This document shows positions 26,680-37,803 of a stretch of DNA of 64,000 nucleotides, one piece after another (positions within the stretch are counted from its first letter, which is position 1; every line of letters starts with the position of its first letter). This DNA comes from Alcaligenes faecalis (GTDB lineage Bacteria; Pseudomonadota; Gammaproteobacteria; Burkholderiales; Burkholderiaceae_B): positions 3,623,235-3,687,234 of the forward strand of contig NZ_CP031012.1 of the NCBI RefSeq assembly GCF_009497775.1. Direction: 5' to 3'. The notes under the pieces were generated by a model that saw only the letters and a program-made list of their open reading frames with translations, had not been told where the DNA came from and did no database searches. The position numbers and the translations under genes are program-made.

Positions 26680-26739
26680 AGGCTGCTCTCTACACCAAGC
26701 TTGCACGTAGCCCTTGATTCCCATATACGACCGTAGGAT

Positions 26740-28011
26740 ATGAACACCTTACCTAGCCGCCGCTTTCAGAAGAAACACGAGCAAATCCTGCTCTCGTCGC
26801 CATTCCTGCTACTGGTAGGCTGGCTGGTTTCCGTCGTTCTGCCCACCGCCCTGCACTGGGGATGGAGAGGCTTGCTCACACCTGATCTGGGCCAGAAAAC
26901 AGCCCTGATCGTCACTTCGATCGCCTTTCTCATCTCCCATATCTTTGTACGCAAAATCAATACGTCCTACCCGGGCGGGCAATCGAGCATGTTCATTGCC
27001 CCCCAGGTGACCACGGTTTACGTACTGATTGCGCTGCTCTCCTTTCTGCTGACTCCGAACATTTCCCGCTTCATTCTGCTCAGCAGCGGAGCCTTCGCTC
27101 TGTTTTGGTTTTATCTGGCGCATTTCTGCACACTGAAGTACCGCCGCCTGAAGCTGGCCATCATCAAGGGAGGGATGAGCGAACACCTGTTCGAGCTGGA
27201 CAATGTCGATGCGCGCGCCCTGGAAACGCTTGATTTGCAAGGCGTTCGCTATGACGCTGTCGTTGCGGACTTCAATAATCTGAATAAAGAGGACGAACGT
27301 TTCCTGACACAATGTGCGTTAAATCGCATCCCGGTATATGACGCCAGCCTGGTTTACGAATCCCTGTCTGGCCGGGTTCGCATCAACCGCATGTCGGAAA
27401 ACAATCTGGGGGCCTTGCTGCCTACCAAGGTGTACGAGAGCACGAAGCTGCTTATGGACCTGAGCATTGTGCTGCTCTCTTTGCCTATCGTCCTGCCTCT
27501 TGGTCTGATCACGGCCTTATTGATCAAGCTGGAGAGCCCTGGCCCGGCTATCTATACACAGCAACGCATTGGCTTGGGCAACAAGGAATTTACCATCTAC
27601 AAATTCCGCAGCATGCGCTTTGATCGGGAGCAAGCCCAGCAATTTGCCGGGGAAGATGATCCCCGTATCACGCGTATTGGCCGCATCATACGCAAGCTAC
27701 GTATCGACGAGCTGCCTCAGTTCCTCAATATCATCAAAGGCGAGATGAGCCTGATAGGCCCTCGTCCCGAACAGCCAAACTTTGTGCGGGAATTCGACGA
27801 GAAAATCCCTTTTTATAATTATCGCCACGTCGTCAAGCCAGGCATTACGGGATGGGCACAAGTTCGCCAAGGCTATACCGCTGATGCTGATGCCACCCGC
27901 ATCAAGATCGAGCATGACTTCTACTACATCAAGAACTGCTCGACCTCTCTGGACTTGCACATTGTCTTTCTGACCATCAAAACCATGTTGACGGGTTTTG
28001 GGGCGCGTTAA
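26740..28011 (+). CDS. Polyprenyl-phosphate sugar-phosphate transferase (priming, WbaP/WcaJ-like)
   Basis: The 423-residue monotopic/polytopic membrane protein has four N-terminal transmembrane helices (residues about 18-140), a CoA-binding-like middle domain and a C-terminal bacterial sugar transferase domain (SPGPAIYTQQRIGLGNKEF, IYKFRSMR, RKLRIDELPQFLNIIKGEMSLIGPRPE, KPGITGWAQV). It transfers hexose-1-phosphate or a related sugar to undecaprenyl phosphate, the first committed step of repeat-unit synthesis. The sugar is not evident from sequence. It converges on the family 2 glycosyltransferase gene, with only 10 bases between the stops. Confidence 0.9.
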   Translation: MNTLPSRRFQKKHEQILLSSPFLLLVGWLVSVVLPTALHWGWRGLLTPDLGQKTALIVTSIAFLISHIFVRKINTSYPGGQSSMFIAPQVTTVYVLIALLSFLLTPNISRFILLSSGAFALFWFYLAHFCTLKYRRLKLAIIKGGMSEHLFELDNVDARALETLDLQGVRYDAVVADFNNLNKEDERFLTQCALNRIPVYDASLVYESLSGRVRINRMSENNLGALLPTKVYESTKLLMDLSIVLLSLPIVLPLGLITALLIKLESPGPAIYTQQRIGLGNKEFTIYKFRSMRFDREQAQQFAGEDDPRITRIGRIIRKLRIDELPQFLNIIKGEMSLIGPRPEQPNFVREFDEKIPFYNYRHVVKPGITGWAQVRQGYTADADATRIKIEHDFYYIKNCSTSLDLHIVFLTIKTMLTGFGAR

Positions 28012-28021
28012 ACAAAGCCGA

Positions 28022-28828
28022 TTAACGCAATAGTTTCAGATAAATAAACTCTCGCACAGCAGGTGGCAACAAACGTGCCGGAGTCCGTTGCAGGCAATTA
28101 AGAGTAAAGCGCTTGAAGCCAATAAAGCCCAGGGAATAAAACATATATTGTGCGGCGATTTCTTGCCGCACATAACGCCACCCACCCCGGCGACGATACA
28201 TGGAGGGGTCGGTTCGGACCCGCACCAATGGTCGTTCGATATTCATCCCCTTGGCACCCGACAAGAGCAAACGCACCCACAAGGCGTAGTCCTCGTAGAA
28301 GTACTCGTTGCCATAACTTCCACATGCCAGGACCGCATCCTTACGGTACATCACGGTGACATGATTGAACGGATTTCTGGACTGCCCGTATTGCAAAATT
28401 TCAGCGTGGCTTGCAGGAGCGGTACGGTAACTTCGAATGACTTCAGGGTCATCAACGAACTCGGCAATAGCCGATCCGATAATATCGATTTCAGGGTGCA
28501 GTTCCAGTTGCTCCAGCTGTGCTGAAAAACGATCCGGCTCATTAATATCATCAGTGTCAAACCGCGCTACCCACGGCTTGGTGCAATGCAAAAGCCCGAT
28601 ATTCAATGCCTTGCCCAAGCCGACGTTTTTCTCCAGCGGCACACTGACGATAGGCAACAGGCCTCTATAGTGCTCAATCAGACTTAACAGCTCCGGGCGC
28701 AAAGGCCCATCCTGGACCAGGACGACTTCATCGGGCTGGCGAATAGACTGCACAACGCTATCCATGGCCTGCGCAAAATTCGAGGCTTTTTCACCGTCGT
28801 ACAAAGAGAGAAGTAAGGAAAACTGCAT
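28022..28828 (-). CDS. Glycosyltransferase family 2
   Basis: The 268-residue GT-A enzyme starts FSLLLSLYDGEKASNFAQAM and shows VVLVQDGPL and the metal-binding DTDDINEPDRF (DxD-like). A further block, LWVRLLLSGAKGMNI, is also conserved. It should add one sugar to the lipid-linked O unit in the cytoplasm. Its ATG overlaps the TGA of the Wzy candidate by one base, and it is the last gene of the minus-strand O-antigen run. Donor and acceptor are unknown. Confidence 0.87.
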   Translation of the reverse strand: MQFSLLLSLYDGEKASNFAQAMDSVVQSIRQPDEVVLVQDGPLRPELLSLIEHYRGLLPIVSVPLEKNVGLGKALNIGLLHCTKPWVARFDTDDINEPDRFSAQLEQLELHPEIDIIGSAIAEFVDDPEVIRSYRTAPASHAEILQYGQSRNPFNHVTVMYRKDAVLACGSYGNEYFYEDYALWVRLLLSGAKGMNIERPLVRVRTDPSMYRRRGGWRYVRQEIAAQYMFYSLGFIGFKRFTLNCLQRTPARLLPPAVREFIYLKLLR

Positions 28829-30018
28829 CAGGAAGCCTTGGCATCAGCCACAGAAAATCGCAAGGACGCCAAAGCGGCTAACGCGAACCAGATATAGGGA
28901 TATAAATAGCTACGTGCAGCGACTATCCCCAACAGACAAAAACACAATACCGCCAGTATTGCCTGAACATGATGATGGTGCATGGCTTGTCGCACGCCCC
29001 CGCTCAGGCTGGCAATAATGACACAAACCAGGCCCACTGCCGGGCCAATCCCGTAAGCACTCAAGAACGACATATAGTTGTGGGCATAGTTGCCTGTCAC
29101 CCCGGTAGCGACTACGTCATACATATAACGACCCAGCACCCAGTTGCTCCTCAGGAACTCCAGCTCCTGTTGAAACAAGACCATCCGCCCCGATAGCGAA
29201 GAGTCGCTCTCAAACAGGAACAAACGCACCATGCGATGCTCGGGCCCCAGAATGTCGACCAGCAAGGGACCGATCAAGAACAAGACCATCACAGCCAACA
29301 AGACCATCACAATCGCAGCCAGCTTGTTTCTTACAAACATGATGACCATGCAGGCAAATACAAAAGCAATGAACGAGAAGCGTGAGTTCAGAAAGAACAA
29401 CACCCAGAAACTGATCGCCAAAAACAAGGCTGCCTGCGTCTTGTTGCGCACCGACACCAACAGCAAAAGGGAAACAATTGCATAGCAGTCGGACAAGGTC
29501 AGGTAGACACTGGCTTCTACAATTTCCCTGTGAAAGTCCTGCCCTATGTAAAAATAACTGAACACGTAGATGACGGTAGAGCAGAGCCAGGAAACACGCA
29601 CGGTACGAGCGCTCCCCTCCTCATTTTCGGCATACCATTTCCCAAGCAAGGTCAGCAAAATAGGTGACACACCCGTATTGGAGAAATAACGCAACAAGGT
29701 CCACCAATCGACCTGTTGCAACAAGCTGAAGAACTGCAATATCTGGATCGCCAACACCCACAACAACAAGATGGATATCGCGACAAAAACAGGTTTTCCC
29801 TGAAGCCTGCGCGCAGAAAATGCCGCCTTTACCAATAGCAAAAGCAGCAATACAAGCGTACACAACAGGTAAATAGCACTGACGTTCACTCTGGGAAACG
29901 CAAACATGGTTTCCAGGAACTTCCAGACCGGGCCAAACACAAAGAAGGCGAAAAACGTCACTTTCGCGACAAAATCATAGAGCGCGTCCGGCCCAATGCG
30001 TAATGCCACAGAACTCAT
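28828..30018 (-). CDS. Candidate O-antigen polymerase Wzy (polytopic membrane protein)
   Basis: The 396-residue protein has about ten to twelve hydrophobic helices and a large loop around residues 255-310 (EHRMVRLFLFES, SGRMVLFQQELEFL, YAHNYMSFLSAYG). Wzy proteins are recognised mainly by this topology and by position, because their sequences vary greatly. The AHNYMSFLSAYG segment recalls the HN-x-(x)-L-x motif of the Wzy/WaaL superfamily. A separate gene at 37804 looks more like the ligase, leaving the polymerase role for this one. It overlaps its neighbours by 4 bases and 1 base. Confidence 0.7.
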   Translation of the reverse strand: MSSVALRIGPDALYDFVAKVTFFAFFVFGPVWKFLETMFAFPRVNVSAIYLLCTLVLLLLLLVKAAFSARRLQGKPVFVAISILLLWVLAIQILQFFSLLQQVDWWTLLRYFSNTGVSPILLTLLGKWYAENEEGSARTVRVSWLCSTVIYVFSYFYIGQDFHREIVEASVYLTLSDCYAIVSLLLLVSVRNKTQAALFLAISFWVLFFLNSRFSFIAFVFACMVIMFVRNKLAAIVMVLLAVMVLFLIGPLLVDILGPEHRMVRLFLFESDSSLSGRMVLFQQELEFLRSNWVLGRYMYDVVATGVTGNYAHNYMSFLSAYGIGPAVGLVCVIIASLSGGVRQAMHHHHVQAILAVLCFCLLGIVAARSYLYPYIWFALAALASLRFSVADAKAS

Positions 30019-31124
30019 AGGTGCTTTACACCCTGCCCCTCCAGGGCCTGAGCCAAACCAGCCAACAGATTGGTCTTGGCAATAAAGGGCTCTGCCTGCT
30101 TGCTGACCTCTGCCTTGCTGGCTGTCCGTACGGTGTGTGCATAATCCAGAATCGCTTCCATATCTACCTCGCCTAAACGATAGAAGGGGAACCGGGCATC
30201 AAAGACATCCTGATGACCCGAGTAAACCGGCAAACCCAGCATCAAATACTCACGTACCTTCAAGGTACAAGCCTGCTGCATACCTTTGCGGTCCAAGGCA
30301 AAAGAAGTCAGCCCGACCCAGCAGCGCTCTACCAATGCAGCAATCTGCATTGCATTCAAGGTCCCGTGCAACACAATCCGGGGGTCTTTCTGGCACCTGG
30401 CCAGATCTGCATCAAAAACGATCCCAACAACATGAAGACGAAAGTCTTTTTGGGTACGCTCCATGGCATCCAGCAACAAATCCAGGCCATGCCAGTCATA
30501 AAAGTGGCTTGCCACAAACAAGAGTTCTGGCTGATCCGTACGCTGGTCAGGCAAGGCCACATTGGACGAGGGACCGTACATCACTCCATTAGGATAGGTG
30601 AACGTGTATTTGTCTGCTTGCCCGGCACGGGCGCACTCATACTCGCTTAACTCTGGGGTCACACCAATCACCCCGGCTGCACGGCGAATAGACCAACGCC
30701 CCAGGACAGCTTCTGCACCTGCCCGCAACTTGCCAATCAAGCCCCCACCGGCCAACTCCGGAAGCTCTTTGCTGTGATGCACCAGATAAACGGGTTTGCT
30801 ACAGGAACGAATAAAAAAGTACTGGAACGGATCATGCACACTATGGCGCAAGATAAACACGTCCACATCCGTCTGTTCCCGTAGCCACCGAACATAACGA
30901 ACACGGAAAACAATCCAGGCCCAGGCCAGCTTGAATTTATTCTGCCCAGAAACCTGAACACCCGAGTCTACGCGAATAGTCTCGGGCACCTTGCCCTGCG
31001 CCGCCGTAAAAGCACGCGTCTGCCAGGACAAGCCCAATTGGTCTGCTGCCTGCTGTTCCCAACTCATCTGAGCCACAATGCCATTGACCGGACGCAACAG
31101 CATCGCAGAGTGTAAAAACCGCAT
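30015..31124 (-). CDS. Glycosyltransferase, family 4-like (GT-B fold)
   Basis: The 369-residue protein has a GT-B layout. The C-terminal half shows ELLFVASHFYDWHGLDLLLDA, RIVLHGTLNA and CTLKVREYLMLGLPVYSG, typical of retaining family 4 enzymes. The N-terminal half carries the acceptor side. It should add one sugar to the O unit. Its stop overlaps the Wzy candidate start by 4 bases (ATGA), and the WbpG gene ends 43 bases upstream. Donor unknown. Confidence 0.82.
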   Translation of the reverse strand: MRFLHSAMLLRPVNGIVAQMSWEQQAADQLGLSWQTRAFTAAQGKVPETIRVDSGVQVSGQNKFKLAWAWIVFRVRYVRWLREQTDVDVFILRHSVHDPFQYFFIRSCSKPVYLVHHSKELPELAGGGLIGKLRAGAEAVLGRWSIRRAAGVIGVTPELSEYECARAGQADKYTFTYPNGVMYGPSSNVALPDQRTDQPELLFVASHFYDWHGLDLLLDAMERTQKDFRLHVVGIVFDADLARCQKDPRIVLHGTLNAMQIAALVERCWVGLTSFALDRKGMQQACTLKVREYLMLGLPVYSGHQDVFDARFPFYRLGEVDMEAILDYAHTVRTASKAEVSKQAEPFIAKTNLLAGLAQALEGQGVKHL

Positions 31125-31167
31125 ATTCCAACCTTTATCTCAAGCCTTGCGCTGACACAGCAATGAA

Positions 31168-32292
31168 TCAGGAGCGGCCAAGCACACGTTTATACAATTT
31201 GGCCATCCACTTCCAACGGGCCAAATCACTTGGATAATAGTCATGCGCCACTGCGGGGGCCTTGATATAGGCTTCCAGCTGAGCAGGCGTCCACCCCATT
31301 TTCTTCAGGAAATACTGCTTGTCCTCATCGAGCTCGCGCTGGCTGTGATACGGGATTTTTTCCAGATCGGCCAGAGCTTCGTCCCGGCTCATCTGACCCG
31401 TCACAATCAAGGTGCTCATGTGAACACGGCGCTTATCAACCCCAAACTTCTCGGGCAGGATATAGCCCTGATAAAAACGGGTGAAGATCGACTCGTAGTG
31501 TTTATAGGGATACGGCTTGTAAGAGTAGCGTTCCTGCAACTGCTGCATGGCAGAGAACTTGTTGAACTCCATCAGGTCCAGAATCGAGACCCAGCGTATT
31601 TTCTGCAGTACGGCATAGCGTATGTACTCACCGATGCCAAACAAGGGGAAAGTCTCGATCTTTACGTCGCTAAAGCGTTTGGCAATGCTGCGGATGTTTT
31701 TCTTGTCAAACTTGAACCAGTTCCAGCTCTCGGGAATCTGCATCCCTTCGGTCGCCTCGTTGGTGCCCGCCAGCAAATGCTTCAGGCCATATTTGGCCGC
31801 CTGTTGATAGTTCACGGCCGTCATGGCGTTGTCGTACAGCAGCTCGATATCAACCACATTGGCATCGAAAAAGGCCTGCATCAACTTGCGGTATTCATGC
31901 CAATCAATGACGTGGGTATACAGATCCACGCCCAGGCCGTTGATCAGGTTCTCGATATTGTTCTGGGCCAGCTCGGAGTTCCAGCCGTTATCCATGTGCA
32001 CAGCCAGGGGACGCAGGCCCAGTTCGACCGCCTTGACCAGCACCCAGGAGCTATCTACGCCGCCTGAGACTCCCACAATACAGTCGTAAGGCTTGCCCTT
32101 GCCCTGTGCTTTGACCTCGGCCACCAGGGCCTGCAAACGGCGTTCTTTTTCTTCCGGTGCCAAGCCCAAGGTGTTCTTGGTGCTGGCCTCCAGGTCCGTG
32201 CAATAGTTGCAAACACCGTCACTGTTAAAAACAATGTCGCGTGCACTGGTGTCCATAACACAGCGCGAACACACCTGGTAATGTTGATTCAT
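31168..32292 (-). CDS. wbpG: N-acetyl sugar amidotransferase WbpG
   Basis: The 374-residue enzyme has a zinc-binding-like N-terminus (CSRCVMDTS, CNYC) and an ATP-pyrophosphatase domain with the PP-loop VGVSGGVDSSWVL. In Pseudomonas aeruginosa O5, WbpG with HisH2 and HisF2 uses glutamine-derived ammonia to turn an acetamido group of the diamino uronic acid into an acetamidino group. The same trio in the same order of coupling is present here. The start overlaps the HisF-like stop by 4 bases. PseA/LegG-type amidotransferases are close relatives, but no pseudaminic or legionaminic genes are seen. Confidence 0.88.
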   Translation of the reverse strand: MNQHYQVCSRCVMDTSARDIVFNSDGVCNYCTDLEASTKNTLGLAPEEKERRLQALVAEVKAQGKGKPYDCIVGVSGGVDSSWVLVKAVELGLRPLAVHMDNGWNSELAQNNIENLINGLGVDLYTHVIDWHEYRKLMQAFFDANVVDIELLYDNAMTAVNYQQAAKYGLKHLLAGTNEATEGMQIPESWNWFKFDKKNIRSIAKRFSDVKIETFPLFGIGEYIRYAVLQKIRWVSILDLMEFNKFSAMQQLQERYSYKPYPYKHYESIFTRFYQGYILPEKFGVDKRRVHMSTLIVTGQMSRDEALADLEKIPYHSQRELDEDKQYFLKKMGWTPAQLEAYIKAPAVAHDYYPSDLARWKWMAKLYKRVLGRS

Positions 32293-33050
32293 TCAATATC
32301 ATCCAAAGAGTCAAACTCGGCCCGTTTCGGGTAGTTAATCAGTACCGCACGGTGTGGGCCTTTGAACACAAACATGGCACCGGCCGCGACAGCCGAAGCG
32401 CCCGCCTTCAAAGCCAGGTTGAAATCATCCATCGAGCGGGCTCCGCCCAGGGCAACGACAGGAACAGGCAAGCGACTGGCCACCGAATGGATCAAATCCA
32501 GATCATAGCCATCCATCATGCCGTCATGGTCCACGGCGCTCAAGAGGACTTCCCCTACCCCTGCATCAACTCGCTCAGCCAGATAATCATAAATAGGGCG
32601 ATTCAGTAATTTGCCCGACTGCGAAATATACAGCTTGGGCTGCTTGAGCCAATTCTTTTTGATATCCACGCCCAGCACGACACTTTGCTGGCCATAAACA
32701 CGAGCGATATCCTGTATCAGGCGTGTATCCTGCATTACGGCAGACTGCAAACTGACCTTTTCAATACCCAGATCAAAGATGCGCTCTACCTGCTGCATAT
32801 TCTGAATACCGCCCCCATAGGTCAAGGGCATAAAGCACTCTTCGGCAAACAAGCGCACGACTTCAAAATCGGGCGCAGTGCCGGCACTGGATGCTCCAAT
32901 ATCCAGCACAACCAGCTCATCCACTTCTTTCTCGTTGAAGATGCGAATCGCATTGGTGGGATCACCCACATACTTGGGGTCCTGATAGCGGCGGGTTTTA
33001 ACCAGACCACCATTTTTCAAGGACAAAACGGGAATAACGCGTGGCTTCAT
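32289..33050 (-). CDS. hisF2: HisF-like cyclase subunit of the LPS amidotransferase system (HisF2)
   Basis: The 253-residue TIM barrel resembles imidazole-glycerol-phosphate synthase subunit HisF (RVIPVLSLKNGGLVKTRR, YGGGIQ, LGVDIKKN, SAVDHDGMMDGYDL). The genuine histidine enzyme has CLDVxxGRVVKG at the start; here it reads VLSLKNGGLVKT, as in WbpH/HisF2 paralogues of O-antigen loci. It likely channels or delivers ammonia made by HisH2 to WbpG. No histidine gene is near. It overlaps HisH2 and WbpG by 4 bases each. Confidence 0.87.
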   Translation of the reverse strand: MKPRVIPVLSLKNGGLVKTRRYQDPKYVGDPTNAIRIFNEKEVDELVVLDIGASSAGTAPDFEVVRLFAEECFMPLTYGGGIQNMQQVERIFDLGIEKVSLQSAVMQDTRLIQDIARVYGQQSVVLGVDIKKNWLKQPKLYISQSGKLLNRPIYDYLAERVDAGVGEVLLSAVDHDGMMDGYDLDLIHSVASRLPVPVVALGGARSMDDFNLALKAGASAVAAGAMFVFKGPHRAVLINYPKRAEFDSLDDIE

Positions 33051-33664
33051 ACGGCCTCAGCCATAAAATTCTTCATCAATCCGAAACCAAACTGGTGGCT
33101 TTTCTCGGGGTGAAATTGCACCCCCATTACATTCTCACGCTGGAATGCGGCCACAAAAGAGCCACCATAATCTGCCGTCGCCAAAATATCCTCGGGGCAA
33201 GCAGCTTCGACCTTATAAGCGTGCACAAAGTAAAAGCGATGACGGCGCTCACCCTCCTGCAACAAGGGGTTCGCCTTGGCGATATCCACTTCCGACCATC
33301 CCATATGCGGAATCTTCAGAGGTCTTTCGGGTGTACTTTGAAAACGCCGCACCTGGGCATCAATCCAACCCAGGCCAGGCAAACTGCCTTCCTCACTGGC
33401 ACGACACATTAATTGCATGCCCAGACATATGCCCAATACCGGCTTTTTATCCTGCAAGGCGTATTGCTCCAGCACAGGCAACAGCCCCCGGTCATGCAAT
33501 TGCTGCATGCCATGATCAAAGGCGCCGACTCCCGGAATAATCAGCCTGTCTACCGCCGCAATCTCCTGCGCAGTCGATACCTTGGAGGCTTCCCCTCCAA
33601 GCTTTTGAATCATTCGGATAACCGAATTAATGTTGCCACAACCGTAGTCCAGGATGCCGATCAT
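33047..33664 (-). CDS. hisH2: HisH-like glutaminase subunit (HisH2)
   Basis: The 205-residue class I glutamine amidotransferase starts GILDYGCGNINSVIRMI and has the nucleophile block LGICLGMQLM and the catalytic His-x-Glu in GVQFHPEKS. It hydrolyses glutamine to provide ammonia for WbpG. It sits between wzx and hisF2 with 4-base overlaps on both sides, which supports a dedicated O-antigen role rather than histidine synthesis. Confidence 0.88.
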   Translation of the reverse strand: MIGILDYGCGNINSVIRMIQKLGGEASKVSTAQEIAAVDRLIIPGVGAFDHGMQQLHDRGLLPVLEQYALQDKKPVLGICLGMQLMCRASEEGSLPGLGWIDAQVRRFQSTPERPLKIPHMGWSEVDIAKANPLLQEGERRHRFYFVHAYKVEAACPEDILATADYGGSFVAAFQRENVMGVQFHPEKSHQFGFGLMKNFMAEAV

Positions 33665-34908
33665 AAACTTGCTCGCTGTTTGTGCGATTCACCACAACTA
33701 TATCGATACGAAATGGCCAGATACACCACGTAGAGCAAGGCATAGGACACAGAGTAGATGAAGATAGCGGCTACCTCTGTATCTACATAGCTCAGCACAC
33801 CGTAGGTCATGGCCAACAGGCAGGTTTGCCATAGCAGATCGACTTGTTGCTTGTTAAAAATATATATTACGTAACTTAGAGGGCTGGCGATGAAACGCAA
33901 GGTAAACATCGGTACCAGCAATACGCTCATGGCGCCTGCAGGACGCCACTCCTCGCCAAAGGCGATGGCAAATACGGGCTCTGACAAAAAGTAGGCACCC
34001 ACTGCAAAAAGAGCAGACCCGGCCCCCAATACCCAGAATGTGCGCACGTACTCATCGCGGCACTCGCCCCGCTCGCGAAACGCCATCGACGCCTGACGCT
34101 TGAACACATCCAGAACAGCCTTGCCCAGGAAAGACAAAGGCAAGCCTAAAACTCGTATGACAAGCGCCAGATAACCAGCACTCTCGGCCCCAAAGCGATG
34201 GGCCACAATCATGACAGGCAACTGGATCGCCAATGCATTGATAAAGTCAGCAGGCAAGGAATACGCCAGGAATTTCCGATGACGACGGGCATAAGCAAGC
34301 ATCAAGGGCCGCCAACGTCGCATCCAGCGCAGGGACACTGGCAACAACCACATGCAATAGGCCTGTGCCAGCAGCAAACCCAGTGCGTAGGACAAGGCGA
34401 GTGCAGTCGCATTAGGCCAGAACACACCAGCCACAATCTGCAGAACCACAACAAAGATAGACTGGGCCACCCGCATCATATTCAACTGACGAAAGCGCCC
34501 TTCTGCGGCCGCCCAGGACTGCCAAACCTGATTCAAGGCAAATAGGGTTGCACAAGGCACCAGCACGACCAGCAACATTACCGTGTCAAAGTAGTTGTAG
34601 CCGGTCAGTATGTGGAGCAAACCCAGGACCAGTAGCACGACGACCGCGATCAGCAAGGTCATGGTCAACACGGCAAAGGCCGCCGCATTGCGGAAACGCC
34701 CGTCCCGCTCCAGAGCCAGCGACACTTCCAGACGGGCCGTCAAGGCCGTCGACAAGATAATGACGATACCCAACCACGCTGAAAACAGGCCGAACTGACC
34801 AGGTCCAAACTGCCGGGCAATCAACAAAGCGCCCAGCACAGGAATTACCTGAGCAATCGCCGATCCAGTGAATACGGAGAGTACGGTTTTCCAGTAACTA
34901 TTTTGCAT
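33661..34908 (-). CDS. wzx: O-antigen flippase Wzx (oligosaccharide transporter)
   Basis: The 415-residue protein has about twelve transmembrane helices and fits the polysaccharide biosynthesis/MATE-like exporter family (GSAIAQVIPVLGALLIARQFGPGQFGLFSAW near the N-terminus, split here for reading). It moves the undecaprenyl-linked repeat across the inner membrane. No Shine-Dalgarno is visible before the ATG at 34908, and a strong hairpin followed by a T run lies directly upstream. Translation may therefore be weak or may depend on upstream ribosomes. The end overlaps hisH2 by 4 bases. Confidence 0.86.
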   Translation of the reverse strand: MQNSYWKTVLSVFTGSAIAQVIPVLGALLIARQFGPGQFGLFSAWLGIVIILSTALTARLEVSLALERDGRFRNAAAFAVLTMTLLIAVVVLLVLGLLHILTGYNYFDTVMLLVVLVPCATLFALNQVWQSWAAAEGRFRQLNMMRVAQSIFVVVLQIVAGVFWPNATALALSYALGLLLAQAYCMWLLPVSLRWMRRWRPLMLAYARRHRKFLAYSLPADFINALAIQLPVMIVAHRFGAESAGYLALVIRVLGLPLSFLGKAVLDVFKRQASMAFRERGECRDEYVRTFWVLGAGSALFAVGAYFLSEPVFAIAFGEEWRPAGAMSVLLVPMFTLRFIASPLSYVIYIFNKQQVDLLWQTCLLAMTYGVLSYVDTEVAAIFIYSVSYALLYVVYLAISYRYSCGESHKQRASL

Positions 34909-34914
34909 AAAAAT

Positions 34915-34937
34915 GGCTGCGGAATTAAGCCGCAGCC
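34915..34937 (-). terminator. Hairpin with T run between the aminotransferase gene and wzx (attenuator candidate)
   Basis: On the minus strand GGCTGCGG pairs with CCGCAGCC across a 7-base loop and is followed by ATTTTT, then directly by the wzx ATG. It has the form of a rho-independent terminator, but it sits inside what otherwise looks like one operon. Confidence 0.6.
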
Positions 34938-34947
34938 TTTATCGAGA

Positions 34948-36038
34948 TTAAAGCGGTACGCATGCCTGTAGCGCTTGGACGATGTGATCCATATCGTCAT
35001 CTTTCAGGTAAGGTCCCATTGGCAAACTCAAGACCTCTGTGGCAATCAAATCCCCCACCGGCAATACCGCATCCAGGTCCTGAACCGCAGGCTGCCGGTT
35101 CAAAGGGATGGGATAGTGCACAGCAGTGGGAACACCCGCTTTTTGCAAGCTGGCCTGCACCTGATCACGTTGTTGAACCCGGATGGTGTACTGGGCATAC
35201 ACATGCCGGTTATGTGCTTCAACAAACGGGGTGCTTTCGATGCCAATTGCGTTCAGGCTGCTTTGATAACGCTGCGCAACACGGTCGCGCATTTCCAGCT
35301 CTTCCGTCAAAATCGCCAGCTTGGGCAACAAAATAGCCGCTTGCAAGGTATCCAGACGACTATTGATACCAATACGGATGTGGTGATAACGACGATCCTG
35401 CCCATGACGCGCAATTTGCCGGATCACAGTTGCCAGACCTTCATCATTGGTAAAGATTGCACCGCCATCCCCGTAGCCGCCCAAAGGTTTGCTGGGGAAA
35501 AAACTGGTACAGGCGATGGTGCTCAGATTGCAGGAATAACGCCCTTTATAGGTCGCGCCAAAGCTTTGAGCTGCATCCTCGATCACAGCCAGGCCATGCT
35601 TGGAAGCGATGGCATTGATCGTGTCAAAGTCAGGGCACTGACCATACATGGAAACCGGAATAATCGCTTTAGTGCGAGGCGTGATGGCAGCCTCCAGCAA
35701 AGCCGGATCCAGATTGTAGGTACGTGGCTCTACATCCACGTAAATTGGCTTGGCACCCAGCACGGCGACCGTTTCAGCGGTTGCCACATAGGTAAAGCCT
35801 GGGGTGATCACCTCATCGCCTGGCCCGACACCCAAGGCCATCAGGGCAATCTGCAAGGCATCCGTGCCATTGGCGCAGCTGATGCAATACTTGGCCTGGA
35901 CGTAATCGGCCAGTTTCTCTTCCAGCTCTGTCACTTCAGGGCCAAGAATATAACGACCATGCTGCAGAACCCGCGCAATACCCGCATCAATTTCCGATTT
36001 GATACGCGCTTGCTGAGCGTGTAGATCCGTAAATTCAA

Positions 36039-36042
<4 letters not shown>
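34948..36042 (-). CDS. wbpE: UDP-2-acetamido-2-deoxy-3-oxo-D-glucuronate aminotransferase (WbpE/WlbC)
   Basis: The 364-residue PLP enzyme of the DegT/DnrJ/EryC1 family puts the 3-amino group on the keto-uronic acid intermediate. The PLP-binding lysine lies in [20 protein letters not shown]. The conserved start [13 protein letters not shown] and the block [20 protein letters not shown] match WbpE of P. aeruginosa and WlbC of Bordetella. Its start overlaps the acetyltransferase stop by 4 bases. The position between WbpD and Wzx fits the pathway order B, D, E. Confidence 0.9.
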
Positions 36043-37639
<1,597 letters not shown>

Positions 37640-37803
37640 CTACACCTTACCGAAATATCTTTAATATTTTTTTAAATTATGTTTAAAAATATGACCGCAA
37701 AAAATAGAACTGCCTGAATACTGCTGGTCTTCCGAAAAACCGCTTTTCATCAAAACCATGGATGCAGCACCATCAAACCTCAAGCAAAACCTACGATAAA
37801 CAC

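Noticed and set aside
32289..33664. HisF and HisH as part of a histidine operon
   Set aside because: The HisF-like N-terminus differs from true HisF, no other his gene is near, and both genes overlap O-antigen genes by 4 bases; the WbpG-linked paralogues fit better.
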